From: Rubrobacter sp. | GTDB taxonomy: Bacteria > Actinomycetota > Rubrobacteria > Rubrobacterales > Rubrobacteraceae | NCBI GenBank assembly: GCA_013812245.1 | Contig: JACCTS010000586.1 | Coordinates: 1-33,277 of the forward strand | DNA: 33,277 nt | Direction of reading: 5' to 3' | In this document: in pieces, positions 1 through 8,797 of the stretch | Layout of the letters: each line of letters begins with the position of its first letter | Position numbering within the stretch: position 1 is the stretch's first letter | The notes under the pieces: model-generated | The model's input: the letters and a program-made list of their open reading frames with translations, nothing else | The model's database searches: none | Told to the model about the DNA's origin: nothing | Translations under genes and position numbers: made by a program

Positions 1-1
1 T

Positions 2-1681
<1,680 letters not shown>

Positions 1682-1815
1682 GGGCGGCGAACAGCTCAGC
1701 AGTAATCTCCGCCGGCGCCCGGAGAAGCGCCCGCCGGACCGTTGCGCTCCTCCACGGCAAACCCGCGGGCAAAATCTCCACCCTCACCGCCGGGGCGATT
1801 GAAATTCGGGCTACG

Positions 1816-2250
1816 TTGCACTGGCGACCCGGCTGCGAGCCACAGGGGCAGATCCTGCCTTCCCTCCCGAACGGCGAGCGCGCGCGCTGCTCCTTCGTGG
1901 AAAGAAGGGACGAGGCTACCGCGTCCTGTTCCATAACGGGCCAGGTCCAGGCTTTCACCGAGTTGGATCTCCGCCGAACCGTGGACTCGGTGCTTCGCGC
2001 CATCAGCGCGGCCTCCGCCCTCTCCGAGGCGGTGCTGGAGGCTTGCGCGGTCAGGCTCGCTTCCCCGGCCGTGCCGCCCACCGCCACCCTGGAGGCGCTG
2101 GCGTGGGATCTTCGCGATGCCGGATTCCCAGTCACGTTCGGTCGCTCCTGGTCTGCTGCTCCCGATGCGGAGATCGCCATCGAGACCGGCGCCGATACCG
2201 ACCTCGCCGAATTCCTTGACGGGAATTCCCCGTGGGAGGTACTCGAGTAG
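1816..2250 (+). CDS. hypothetical protein, start uncertain, possibly 5'-truncated
   Basis: Not recognised. From about 1681 to the TAG at 2248-2250 one plus-strand frame is open and its codons mostly end in G or C, as in the surrounding real genes, which argues that it was or is coding. The only usual start codon is a TTG at 1816 with no convincing ribosome site, and the open frame continues upstream into the end of pyrG without ATG, GTG or TTG. The predicted product from 1816 is 144 residues, soluble and without membrane segments. Residues about 50-80 look helical, and the tail is acidic (ends WEVLE). It ends inside a strong inverted repeat. It may be a decayed gene that lost its 5' end, or a gene using an unusual start. 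The opposite strand is also open here but has a Ser/Ala/Arg-rich shadow composition. Confidence 0.4.
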   Translation: MHWRPGCEPQGQILPSLPNGERARCSFVERRDEATASCSITGQVQAFTELDLRRTVDSVLRAISAASALSEAVLEACAVRLASPAVPPTATLEALAWDLRDAGFPVTFGRSWSAAPDAEIAIETGADTDLAEFLDGNSPWEVLE

Positions 2251-2292
2251 CCCGGCTTCCTATCCTCCGGGCTGCGAAGCTGGGCTACTCGA
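2243..2292. terminator. long inverted repeat, probable bidirectional terminator
   Basis: Arms 2243-2258 and 2277-2292 pair over 16 positions with a single G-T wobble (left arm contains CGAGTAGCCCGGCTT, right arm AAGCTGGGCTACTCG), with an 18-base loop. There is no T-tract on either side. It lies between two convergent genes, the plus-strand ORF ending at 2250 and the minus-strand MFS remnant, which is where a shared terminator is expected. Termination is inferred from position and stem strength. Confidence 0.6.
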
Positions 2293-2333
2293 CGCTCTCC
2301 GGGTGGGAAAAGATCCGAGGTTCTGGTGTGAGA

Positions 2334-3451
2334 GCCGACATAGAAGGGAAGGCTGGGGGAGAATTGCGCGGCCAGCAGGCCAGCGAGAAAAGGTGTGGCT
2401 GCGCCTCCTACGAACCGTATGAAGCTGTAGGCGACAGAGGCCACCGGACGCTCCACGGGAGCGGCCCGCAAGACTGCGGTTGTTATGAGGGTATTGTTCA
2501 CACCGAGGAATGCGCCACCTACGACGACCGCTACCGCGAGCACGACCCGCGAGGAGACCCCGAGGCCCATGAGTGCGAGGTCGAGCGCCAGCAGGGCGAG
2601 CATCGCGTACGCGTACATCGTCGGCAGCGTCCCGAAGCGCGCCTGCAGCCTGGGGGCGCCAGGAAGACTGACGTAAAGGCGAGCATCACTCCCCAGCCAA
2701 AGAAGACCAGCCCGAGGCCGTGCGCATCGAGGCGCAGGGGAAACGGCGTGTAGGCGAGCAAGGTGAAGAAGCCGAGGTTGTAGCAGAGCGCGGTCAGCCC
2801 GAGCGTCAGGAGGCCGCGGTGTTCAAGGGCGCGGATGGGATCCAGGATCGAACTCTTGCGCTCCGTCTTTGGGATGGTGTGCAGCAGGATGAAAGCGGCG
2901 ATGAATCCAATAGCCATCAGGACGGTGACGCCAAAGAACGGGCCTCGCCAGCTTATATCGCCGAGAAATCCGCCGAGCAGCGGTCCGACCGAGATCCCCA
3001 ATCCCAGGGCTGCCTCGTAGAGTATGACCGCCCGCTCCGTTCCCGCATTCGAAAGCTCGACTACGGCGAGCGCGGTGGCGATGAAGAGCGCGTTGCCGAG
3101 TCCCCACCCGGCCCGGAAGCCCACGATCCCACCGATTGACCCGGAGAAGCCAGCCAGCGCGCTGAACACGACGATGAGCGCGAGCCCCGCCAGCAGGGTG
3201 GTCTTGTGGCCCAACCTGCTTGACACGACACCGGTAACGATCATGGCCAAACCGGTAACCAGGAAATAGCTGGTGAACACGAGCTCGACCTGGCTCGGGG
3301 TGGCGTTGAGTTGGCTGGCCAGGGCCGGAAGGATCGGGTCCACAAGACCAAGCCCCATGAACGCCACGACACAGGCAAACGCCACAGCCCAAACAGCCTT
3401 CGGCTGGTCAAAAATGCTGCCCCGTTCCTCCAGATCTTCTCCGGCTCTCAT
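2334..3451 (-). pseudogene. MFS transporter, frameshifted and 3'-truncated
   Basis: Remnant of a 12-helix major facilitator superfamily carrier, resembling DHA1-type drug/proton antiporters. The 5' part (3451 down to about 2657) encodes helices 1 to about 8. It includes a motif-A-like loop after helix 2 (GVVSSRLGHKTTLLAGL) and a motif-C-like helix 5 (ALGLGISVGPLLGGFLGD). At a run of five G (2652-2656, C on the coding strand) the frame is lost. The homologous sequence continues in another frame from about 2650 to 2334, giving MYAYAMLALLALDLALMGLG and later helices. One extra C in the run would rejoin the frames. After PFYVG (about 2334) the expected last helix is absent and the frame runs into non-membrane sequence at the inverted repeat. 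The start at 3451 (MRAGED) is a guess; the frame is open to a GTG at 3535. A sequencing error could explain the single-base slip but not the missing end. Confidence 0.75.
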
Positions 3452-3828
3452 CTCCCTGTCTGGCCCCGGTATAGGTTTCAAGTCGTGTCGCCGCTCCTGT
3501 CTAAGATACGAACACCAGATCGCATACCGCACCATATTGCCGTACCTGTACGTTCACGTATGAGTTTTAGGTGATGGGGCTCACGGCAGGTCAGACCGAT
3601 CGAATGTTGCGACTTATGGGTTGCAACTGATCCCAGGTTGCCAGAGATGCGTTGAGGGAGGTGAGTTATCCACCATGTAGGCACGAGTATTGTTGCGCGA
3701 GTGGATCAAACGGGCGCATCAGAGTAACCTTCGGGAGTATGGATCGAGATCGCGGACAGGATAATGTCTACTATGGTGAAGCGGATTCGTCCGTCGCATC
3801 GGTGGTTATCGGGCGGGGATATCGGTAG
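3452..3828. other. intergenic region between divergent MFS remnant and ald-like gene
   Basis: This stretch of about 380 bases is lower in GC than its surroundings and holds no convincing gene on either strand. It must carry the divergent promoters. Visible elements are a short palindrome CGTACCTGTACG at 3541-3552, a weak -10-like GATAAT around 3760-3765 without a clear -35, and a G-rich possible ribosome site just upstream of the ATG at 3829. No tRNA fold or riboswitch was recognised. Confidence 0.4.
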
Positions 3829-4962
3829 ATGAGGATCGGGGTTGTAAAGGAACTGACGCCGGGTGAGAGCCGGGTCGCGCTGGCGCCGCACGCCGTGGAC
3901 GAGCTCGCGCGCGCCGGGCACCGGGTCATGGTCGAGTCCGGCGCGGGGGAGGCGTCGAGTATCCAGGACGAGCAGTACGCAGAGGCCGGGGGATACGTGG
4001 TCGCCGACGCGGAGGGCGTGTACGCTGACTCCGAGCTCGTCGTGAAGGTGTACGGTCCCGTGACGGAGGAGTACGGGTACTTGCACGACGGTTTGATCCT
4101 CCTCTCCTTCCTCTCGTTGCCCGTGAATCCCCGCCTGATGCGGGCGCTCCTCGACTCGCGGTGCGTCGCTATCGCTTCCGAAAGCGTGCGGGACGAGCGG
4201 GGACGAATGCCCATACTTACGCCGATGAGCGAGATCGCGGGCCGCCTCGTACCCCAGATCGGGGCGCACTACCTCCAGCGGCCCGCGGGCGGAAGGGGCA
4301 TCCTCCTCGGCGGCTCCACGGGCGTCCGGCCCGGGCGCGTCGTGATCCTGGGTTGCGGCATCGTCGGCTCCACCGCCGCCAGGGTAGCCAGCGGCCTCGG
4401 CGCCGAGGTCGTCGTCATAGATCGCGATCTCGACCGGCTCCGGCGCGTGGAGGAAACGGGACTATGGGGCGTCAAAACCCTCGCGGCCACTGGCATGGCC
4501 ATTCGCGACGCCGTGCTCGGGGCGGACCTCGTCATTGGAGCCGTATTCGTGGCCGGCGCCAGGACCCCGGCCCTGGTGGACCGCGCCACGGTAGAGGGCA
4601 TGAAGGACGGAAGCGTGATCGTCGACGTGGACGTGGACTACGGAGGCTGCGTCGAGACCTCCCGACCGACCACCCTCGCAGAGCCGACCTTCGTCGAAGC
4701 GGGCGTGACCCACTACTGCGTCAAAAACGTGCCCGCGGCCGTTCCTGTGACGGCGACTCGGGCGCTCTCCAACGCCCTCCTGCCGGTGGTGCGTGGGATC
4801 TCCTCCGGCGGCATCGTCGAGGCCCTGAACACGGACCCCGGACTCAAGCGCGGCGTGGCTGTCGCGGAGGGTCGGGTGACCGACGCCGCGCTCGCCAGGG
4901 AGACCGGAAGAAACTACCATCCAATCTCCTCCATCCTCCCGCTGCACGAAGAGGCCCGATGA
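3829..4962 (+). CDS. ald: alanine dehydrogenase family protein (two catalytic positions changed)
   Basis: Belongs to the alanine dehydrogenase / transhydrogenase alpha-subunit family, which interconverts alanine and pyruvate plus ammonia using NAD. The 377 residues align without gaps to the N-terminal half of Mycobacterium tuberculosis Ald as recalled. MRIGVVKE start, Arg15 (substrate carboxylate in Ald), GAGEASSI, the Rossmann motif GCGIVGSTAARVASGLGA with an acidic strand end (VVVIDRD), and VDVDVDYGGC carrying the conserved Asp are all present. Lys75 of Ald is Tyr here (KVYGP instead of KVKEP) and the catalytic His96 is Ser (FLSL instead of FLHL). The reaction may therefore differ. Actinobacteria commonly carry ald next to the scp genes. 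The TGA at 4960-4962 overlaps the scpA start. Family membership is sure; alanine dehydrogenase activity is doubtful. Confidence 0.8.
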   Translation: MRIGVVKELTPGESRVALAPHAVDELARAGHRVMVESGAGEASSIQDEQYAEAGGYVVADAEGVYADSELVVKVYGPVTEEYGYLHDGLILLSFLSLPVNPRLMRALLDSRCVAIASESVRDERGRMPILTPMSEIAGRLVPQIGAHYLQRPAGGRGILLGGSTGVRPGRVVILGCGIVGSTAARVASGLGAEVVVIDRDLDRLRRVEETGLWGVKTLAATGMAIRDAVLGADLVIGAVFVAGARTPALVDRATVEGMKDGSVIVDVDVDYGGCVETSRPTTLAEPTFVEAGVTHYCVKNVPAAVPVTATRALSNALLPVVRGISSGGIVEALNTDPGLKRGVAVAEGRVTDAALARETGRNYHPISSILPLHEEAR

Positions 4963-5714
4963 TGGGCGAAACCCGGACGGAGACCCGCGGCCGGTCCCTC
5001 GCGGACTTCACGGTGGAGCTGGACGTATACTCCGGTCCCTACGAGTGGTTGCTCGCCCTGATACTGCGCGACGAGGTGGAAATCTTCGAGGTCCCCCTGA
5101 GCGAGTTGGTCGCCCTGTATCTGGGCAACCGGGACCCGGAGCGGCAGGATATTCTCGAACGCGACACGGATTTCGCGGGATCGGCCGCCGCGCTCGTGCT
5201 GCTCAAGAGCCGGACGCTCTCCCCGGCCGCCGAACCAGAGGGTGAGGATGGTGAGGAGGAAGTCCTCACGCCCGAACAGCTAGCGGAGAGGCTCTCCCGG
5301 TACCTCAAGATCAAACGCGGCGCCGAGAATTTGCGTGAAAGACTGAAGGCGAACGCCGGGTTCCACCCTTCCGGCCACGTCCTGCGCGCCCGGCCGGGAC
5401 GACTACAGATAAATCAGGAACGACTCATCGGGGCCACCCAGCGTACATTCTCGCGCCTCACGGAGCCGCCGGTGCGGCACCTCGGCCCGATCACGGTGAC
5501 GTTACAAGACCTGGCGGCCGTGATCCGGGCCTCCCTCACCCGCGGCCCCGTCTCCTACGAAGACCTCACCCGCGACATGGACCGTCTGAACTCCGCCGTA
5601 GCCTTCGCCGCTGCGCTCTCCCTGGCCTCCGAAGGCCGCCTCAAGCTCTCCCAGCCCGAGCCGCTCGGCCCCCTTACCTTCGAGCCGGTGGAGCGAGCGG
5701 AGCAGATGCCGTGA
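4962..5714 (+). CDS. scpA: segregation and condensation protein A (kleisin)
   Basis: ScpA is the kleisin subunit of the bacterial SMC-ScpAB condensin and bridges the SMC heads. The protein (about 250 residues) opens with DFTVELDVYSGPYEWLLALI, matching the family's F-x-GPLDLLL N-terminal helix region. A middle acidic, low-complexity linker follows (about residues 85-100, EGEDGEEEV), then a C-terminal winged-helix part ending in PLTFEPVE. Two adjacent ATGs exist, at 4959 and 4962. The second has better spacing (7 bases) from GAAGAGG (4948-4954). The start overlaps the stop of the ald-like gene, and the 3' end overlaps scpB by four bases (GTGA), so these genes are probably translated together. 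The longer open frame upstream to 4161 is antiphase sequence inside ald. Confidence 0.92.
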   Translation: MGETRTETRGRSLADFTVELDVYSGPYEWLLALILRDEVEIFEVPLSELVALYLGNRDPERQDILERDTDFAGSAAALVLLKSRTLSPAAEPEGEDGEEEVLTPEQLAERLSRYLKIKRGAENLRERLKANAGFHPSGHVLRARPGRLQINQERLIGATQRTFSRLTEPPVRHLGPITVTLQDLAAVIRASLTRGPVSYEDLTRDMDRLNSAVAFAAALSLASEGRLKLSQPEPLGPLTFEPVERAEQMP

Positions 5715-6346
5715 CGGAAGATCCCCATCCCACGAGCGCCGCCCTCGTCGAGGCGGTACTGCTCGTCAGCCCCAGGCCCGTAACCGCGGCCACCCTCCGA
5801 TCCGCAACCGGCCTCCCGGACAAAGACCTGCGCGACGCGCTCGCCGAATTAGAGGCGCGATACTCCCCCGAATACTCTGGCATCGTGCTCCGCCACGTCG
5901 CCGGCGGCTACCAGCTCGCGACCAACCCCGCGTGCGCCGAAGCGGTCGAGCGTTTCCGGGAGGAGGCACATCCCGCCCCGCTGTCGAGCGCGGCGCACGA
6001 GGTACTCTCGTGCGCCATCTACCTCGGTCCTTTGACACGCGGTGCAGTCTCGGCCGTCCGGGGCGTGAACTCCGACGCCGTGGTGCGCAACTTACTGGAT
6101 CGCGGTCTCATCGCTGAAGTTGGCACGGACCACGAGAGTCCCGGCTCCCCGGCCCTCCTCGCCGTGACCGACGACTTCTTGGCGGCCACCGGCGCCGCCT
6201 CCCGCGACGATTTCCCGGCCCTCGACTCCCTCGTCGGCCCCGAAGAACTCGCCCGCGTTCGTGAACGCCTGGGCTCCGCGGACGAGAGACCTCCCGAAGT
6301 CGCCGGCGACGGTGAATCCCTGGAAAAATCCCCGGAAGTCCCCTGA
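5711..6346 (+). CDS. scpB: segregation and condensation protein B
   Basis: ScpB dimerises and binds the ScpA kleisin in the SMC condensin. The 211-residue product has the tandem winged-helix layout. The first spans roughly residues 8-75 (LVEAVLLVSPRPVTAATLRSATG, then GGYQLAT). The second spans about 90-165 (LSSAAHEVLSCAIYLGPLTRGAVSAVRGV with NLLDRGLIAEVG). The family's usual PITR.EI.. motif is replaced by GPLTRGAVSAVRG, a modest divergence. The C-terminal 30-40 residues are acidic and probably disordered. The GTG start at 5711 lies inside the scpA stop (GTGA), and the TGA at 6344-6346 shares its last base with the next ATG. Confidence 0.9.
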   Translation: MTEDPHPTSAALVEAVLLVSPRPVTAATLRSATGLPDKDLRDALAELEARYSPEYSGIVLRHVAGGYQLATNPACAEAVERFREEAHPAPLSSAAHEVLSCAIYLGPLTRGAVSAVRGVNSDAVVRNLLDRGLIAEVGTDHESPGSPALLAVTDDFLAATGAASRDDFPALDSLVGPEELARVRERLGSADERPPEVAGDGESLEKSPEVP

Positions 6347-7047
6347 TGCGCTTGCAGGCTTTCCTCGCCCGTAGCGGCGCCGCCCCATCACGCCGCAAGG
6401 CCGAAGCCCTCATAGAGGCCCGCCGCGTGACCGTCAACGGTGAAACTGCGTCCATCGGCGCCACCGTCGTTCCCGATGATGAGATCCTCCTCGACGACCA
6501 TCCCGTCAGCCTGCCGGAGGTCACAGTCTCCTTCGCCCTCCACAAACCAGCCGGATACCTGACGACCCTCAAGGACGAGCCTGGCCGCGACCGCAAGACG
6601 GTCCGGGATCTGATGCCGGATCACCCCGGCCTCGTCCCCGCCGGCCGCCTGGATGCCGCGACGACCGGTCTCCTCATCCTCACCAACGACGGCCGCCTCG
6701 CCAACCGCATCACCCATCCGTCGAACGAGTTGGACAAGGAGTACCTCCTCACCGTCGAGAACCCCGCCCCCGAAGAAGCCTTCGCTTCCCTTGCCGCCGG
6801 CCCGACCCTCGAAGACGGTCCCATGCGCCCCCCGAAGCTCACCCATCTGCATCGCGCCTACCACGAGACCACCTTCCATCTCACCATCCACGAAGGCCGT
6901 AATCGCATAATACGTAGAGCGTGTGTGGCGGTGGGACTAAATCTGATCCAACTCCACCGCCTTCGCGTCGGCCCCGTGGTCCTCGGCGACCTTCCCGAGG
7001 GACATCACCGCCCCCTCAGCGACGAAGAGTTGGAACCCCTCCGATGA
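6346..7047 (+). CDS. rluB: RsuA/RluB-family pseudouridine synthase
   Basis: Isomerises uridine to pseudouridine, by analogy in 23S rRNA (RluB type). The 233 residues start with an S4 RNA-binding domain (about 1-50, MRLQAFLARSGAAPSRRKAE, with VTVNGE). The catalytic domain has the motif GRLDAATTGLLILTNDG, where Asp103 is the nucleophile, followed by KEYLLTV and EGRNRIIRRACVAVGL near the C-terminus. Position right after scpAB is the classical actinobacterial place for this gene. It starts one base inside the scpB stop (TGATG) and overlaps aroA by four bases (ATGA). RluB, RsuA and RluE cannot be separated firmly by eye, so the target base is inferred from synteny. Confidence 0.9.
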   Translation: MRLQAFLARSGAAPSRRKAEALIEARRVTVNGETASIGATVVPDDEILLDDHPVSLPEVTVSFALHKPAGYLTTLKDEPGRDRKTVRDLMPDHPGLVPAGRLDAATTGLLILTNDGRLANRITHPSNELDKEYLLTVENPAPEEAFASLAAGPTLEDGPMRPPKLTHLHRAYHETTFHLTIHEGRNRIIRRACVAVGLNLIQLHRLRVGPVVLGDLPEGHHRPLSDEELEPLR

Positions 7048-8378
7048 GGCCCGTCGCTGGCGTACCTGGTGTGGATTTCACCGTCGAGGATGTGAGAGGG
7101 ACGTTCCCCGAGGAGATCGCAATACAACCCCTGGACCGTCCAGTGGACGCGACGATCCGGGTGCCCGGCTCCAAGAGCGTCACCAACCGCGCCCTGCTGG
7201 TGGCCGCCCTCGCCGACGGCCCCTCCACCATCCGCAACCCGCTCTTCTCCGACGACTCCTACTGGCTCTTGGACGCCCTCGCCCGCCTGGACTTCAAAGT
7301 ACACGCCGACCGCGAAGCAGCAGAGATCCATATCACCGGGCAACGAGGCATAATACCAAACACCGCTGTGGATACCTACGTGGGCAACGCTGGCACCGTG
7401 GCGAGGTTTTTGCCGCCGGCGCTGGCGCTGGGGGAGGGGCCGTATCGAGTTGATGGGGTGCCTCGGATGCGGGAACGGCCGGTAGCAGACCTCGTGGATG
7501 CCATGAGGGGGCTCGGTGCTGATGTGGGCTACGTGGAGGAAGAAGGACGGTTTCCGCTGGTCGTGAACGGTGGCGGTCTCGCTGGCGGGACTGTTCGGGT
7601 ACGGGGCGGCAAGAGTAGCCAGTTCGTGAGCGGCTTGCTGATGGCGGCGCCCTATGCGTGGGATCCGGTTGTCCTGGAGATAGAAGGCCGAACGGAGTGG
7701 CCTTACGTCGGCATCACGGCGGAGGTGATGCGGGCGTTCGGCGTCGAGATCGAGATCGGGGAAAGGTTCCGGCGGCTCGCCGTAGAGCCAGGATTCTACT
7801 TGGCCCGGGAGTACGAGGTGGAGCCAGATGCCTCTGCGGCCTCGTACTTTCTGGCGGCGGCGGCCGTGACGGGTGGACGGGTAAGGATATCAGGACTGGG
7901 CACCGGGTCGCCGCAGGGGGATCTCCGTTTCGCGGAGGTACTCGGCAAGATGGGGTGCGAGGTCGAGCTCGGGACCGACTTCGTCGAGGTGCGGGGGCCG
8001 GAGCGGTTGCAGGGGGTTGACGTGGACATGGGGGCGTTTTCGGACACCATGATCACGCTGTCCGCCATCGCTCCCTTCGCGGAAGGCCCCACGACCATAA
8101 GGAACGTCGCACACATCCGCCACCAGGAAACCGATCGCATAGCCGCCGTCGCCACCGAGCTGAGACGGCTAGGCATCGGCGTCGAAGAGGGCTCCGACTC
8201 CCTGCGGATAACCCCCGGTCCCGTGAGGCCCGCCTCGGTACGCACCTACGACGACCACCGCATGGCGATGGCCTTCGCCATAACCGGCCTTGTAGCGTCG
8301 GGCATCCGCATTAGGGAGCCGGGCTGCGTCACTAAGACCTTCCCCGACTACTTCCAGCGGCTCGACGCGCTGAGGTAG
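7044..8378 (+). CDS. aroA: 3-phosphoshikimate 1-carboxyvinyltransferase (EPSP synthase)
   Basis: Joins shikimate-3-phosphate and phosphoenolpyruvate in aromatic amino acid synthesis. The 444 residues carry the PGSKSVTNRALLVAALADG signature (about 41-59), GNAGTVARFL (about 114-123), EVEPDASAASYFLAAAAVTGG, RHQETDRIAAVATELRRLG and DDHRMAMAFAITGL, ending with the KTFPDYFQRL tail. The ATG at 7044 overlaps the rluB stop (ATGA). About 30 residues precede the conserved start of the first domain, so a slightly later start is possible. The open frame further upstream to 6921 is only antiphase rluB. Codons between about 7380 and 8070 end mainly in G while both ends favour C. Confidence 0.95.
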   Translation: MRPVAGVPGVDFTVEDVRGTFPEEIAIQPLDRPVDATIRVPGSKSVTNRALLVAALADGPSTIRNPLFSDDSYWLLDALARLDFKVHADREAAEIHITGQRGIIPNTAVDTYVGNAGTVARFLPPALALGEGPYRVDGVPRMRERPVADLVDAMRGLGADVGYVEEEGRFPLVVNGGGLAGGTVRVRGGKSSQFVSGLLMAAPYAWDPVVLEIEGRTEWPYVGITAEVMRAFGVEIEIGERFRRLAVEPGFYLAREYEVEPDASAASYFLAAAAVTGGRVRISGLGTGSPQGDLRFAEVLGKMGCEVELGTDFVEVRGPERLQGVDVDMGAFSDTMITLSAIAPFAEGPTTIRNVAHIRHQETDRIAAVATELRRLGIGVEEGSDSLRITPGPVRPASVRTYDDHRMAMAFAITGLVASGIRIREPGCVTKTFPDYFQRLDALR

Positions 8379-8460
8379 CGCCGTATCGTAGCGGAACTCG
8401 TCCTGCCAAGGCCCGAGGATTGCGCTGGAGGCTGGAGCCCTGGACCAAAAAAAGCGCCGA

Positions 8461-8514
8461 TTCATCCTGGTTTCATCAGTAGTTCATCCGGCATTCATCT
8501 GCGTTGTCTACCCT
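8461..8514 (+). promoter_or_regulatory. four 11-bp-spaced TTCATC direct repeats (PHO-box-like) with -10
   Basis: The hexamer TTCATC occurs at 8461, 8472, 8483 and 8494, exactly 11 bp apart. Eleven-bp direct repeats are the binding pattern of PhoB/PhoP/RegX3-type response regulators, and TTCAYC resembles the core of the Streptomyces PHO box and of RegX3 sites. A possible -10 hexamer TACCCT at 8509-8514 lies 9 bases after the last hexamer, the arrangement seen when the box replaces the -35. It lies upstream of the signal-peptide ORF and RHS gene. The repeats are seen directly; control by phosphate limitation is inferred. Confidence 0.65.
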
Positions 8515-8554
8515 CACCAGGCACTTGTGCAGCCATGGGAATGGAGGGATAGGC

Positions 8555-8797
8555 ATGCCGGGAGAAGAAGGTCGCTCAGGAAACCACCCCACTTGGATGC
8601 GGGCAACACAGCAACTTCTACTCTTGGCATTCGTGATCTTTCTCCTGCCACTCTCCACTGCAAGCGCCCAACCGTTTGAAGGTAGGGAATCAAGTCAGGA
8701 AGGCGGGAAGTCGGTAAGGTCCAACCTCACGGCCGACGATCCCGGACCACCGGCCAATAAACGCAGCTCGCGGAAAGAGGAGGCGGAGGGACCATGA
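8555..8797 (+). CDS. small secreted protein, possible detached N-terminus of the RHS protein
   Basis: An 80-residue product starting at ATG 8555, chosen because of the ribosome site GGAGGG about 7 bases upstream; the frame is open further up but without conserved sequence. It has a clear signal peptide: a charged start, a hydrophobic core (LLLLAFVIFLLPLS, about residues 20-33) and a probable cleavage site ASA before QPFEG. The exported remainder is about 40 polar residues (SNLTADDPGPPANKRSSRKEE). Its TGA overlaps the ATG of the RHS gene by four bases, so the two are probably translated together. The RHS product itself has no signal peptide, and its first residues (NPGEERQVNWQVRASG) read like the last strand of an Ig-like domain. 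The two ORFs may therefore be parts of one gene that suffered an internal deletion and frameshift. Confidence 0.6.
   Translation: MPGEEGRSGNHPTWMRATQQLLLLAFVIFLLPLSTASAQPFEGRESSQEGGKSVRSNLTADDPGPPANKRSSRKEEAEGP

Noticed and set aside
4161-4961. Upstream extension of scpA by 267 codons
   Set aside because: This part is Arg/Gly/Pro-rich antiphase sequence inside the ald-like gene; ScpA homology begins only after 4962.
6921-7043. Upstream extension of aroA
   Set aside because: Pro/Arg/Ser-rich antiphase sequence of rluB; the ATGA overlap at 7044 is the natural start.
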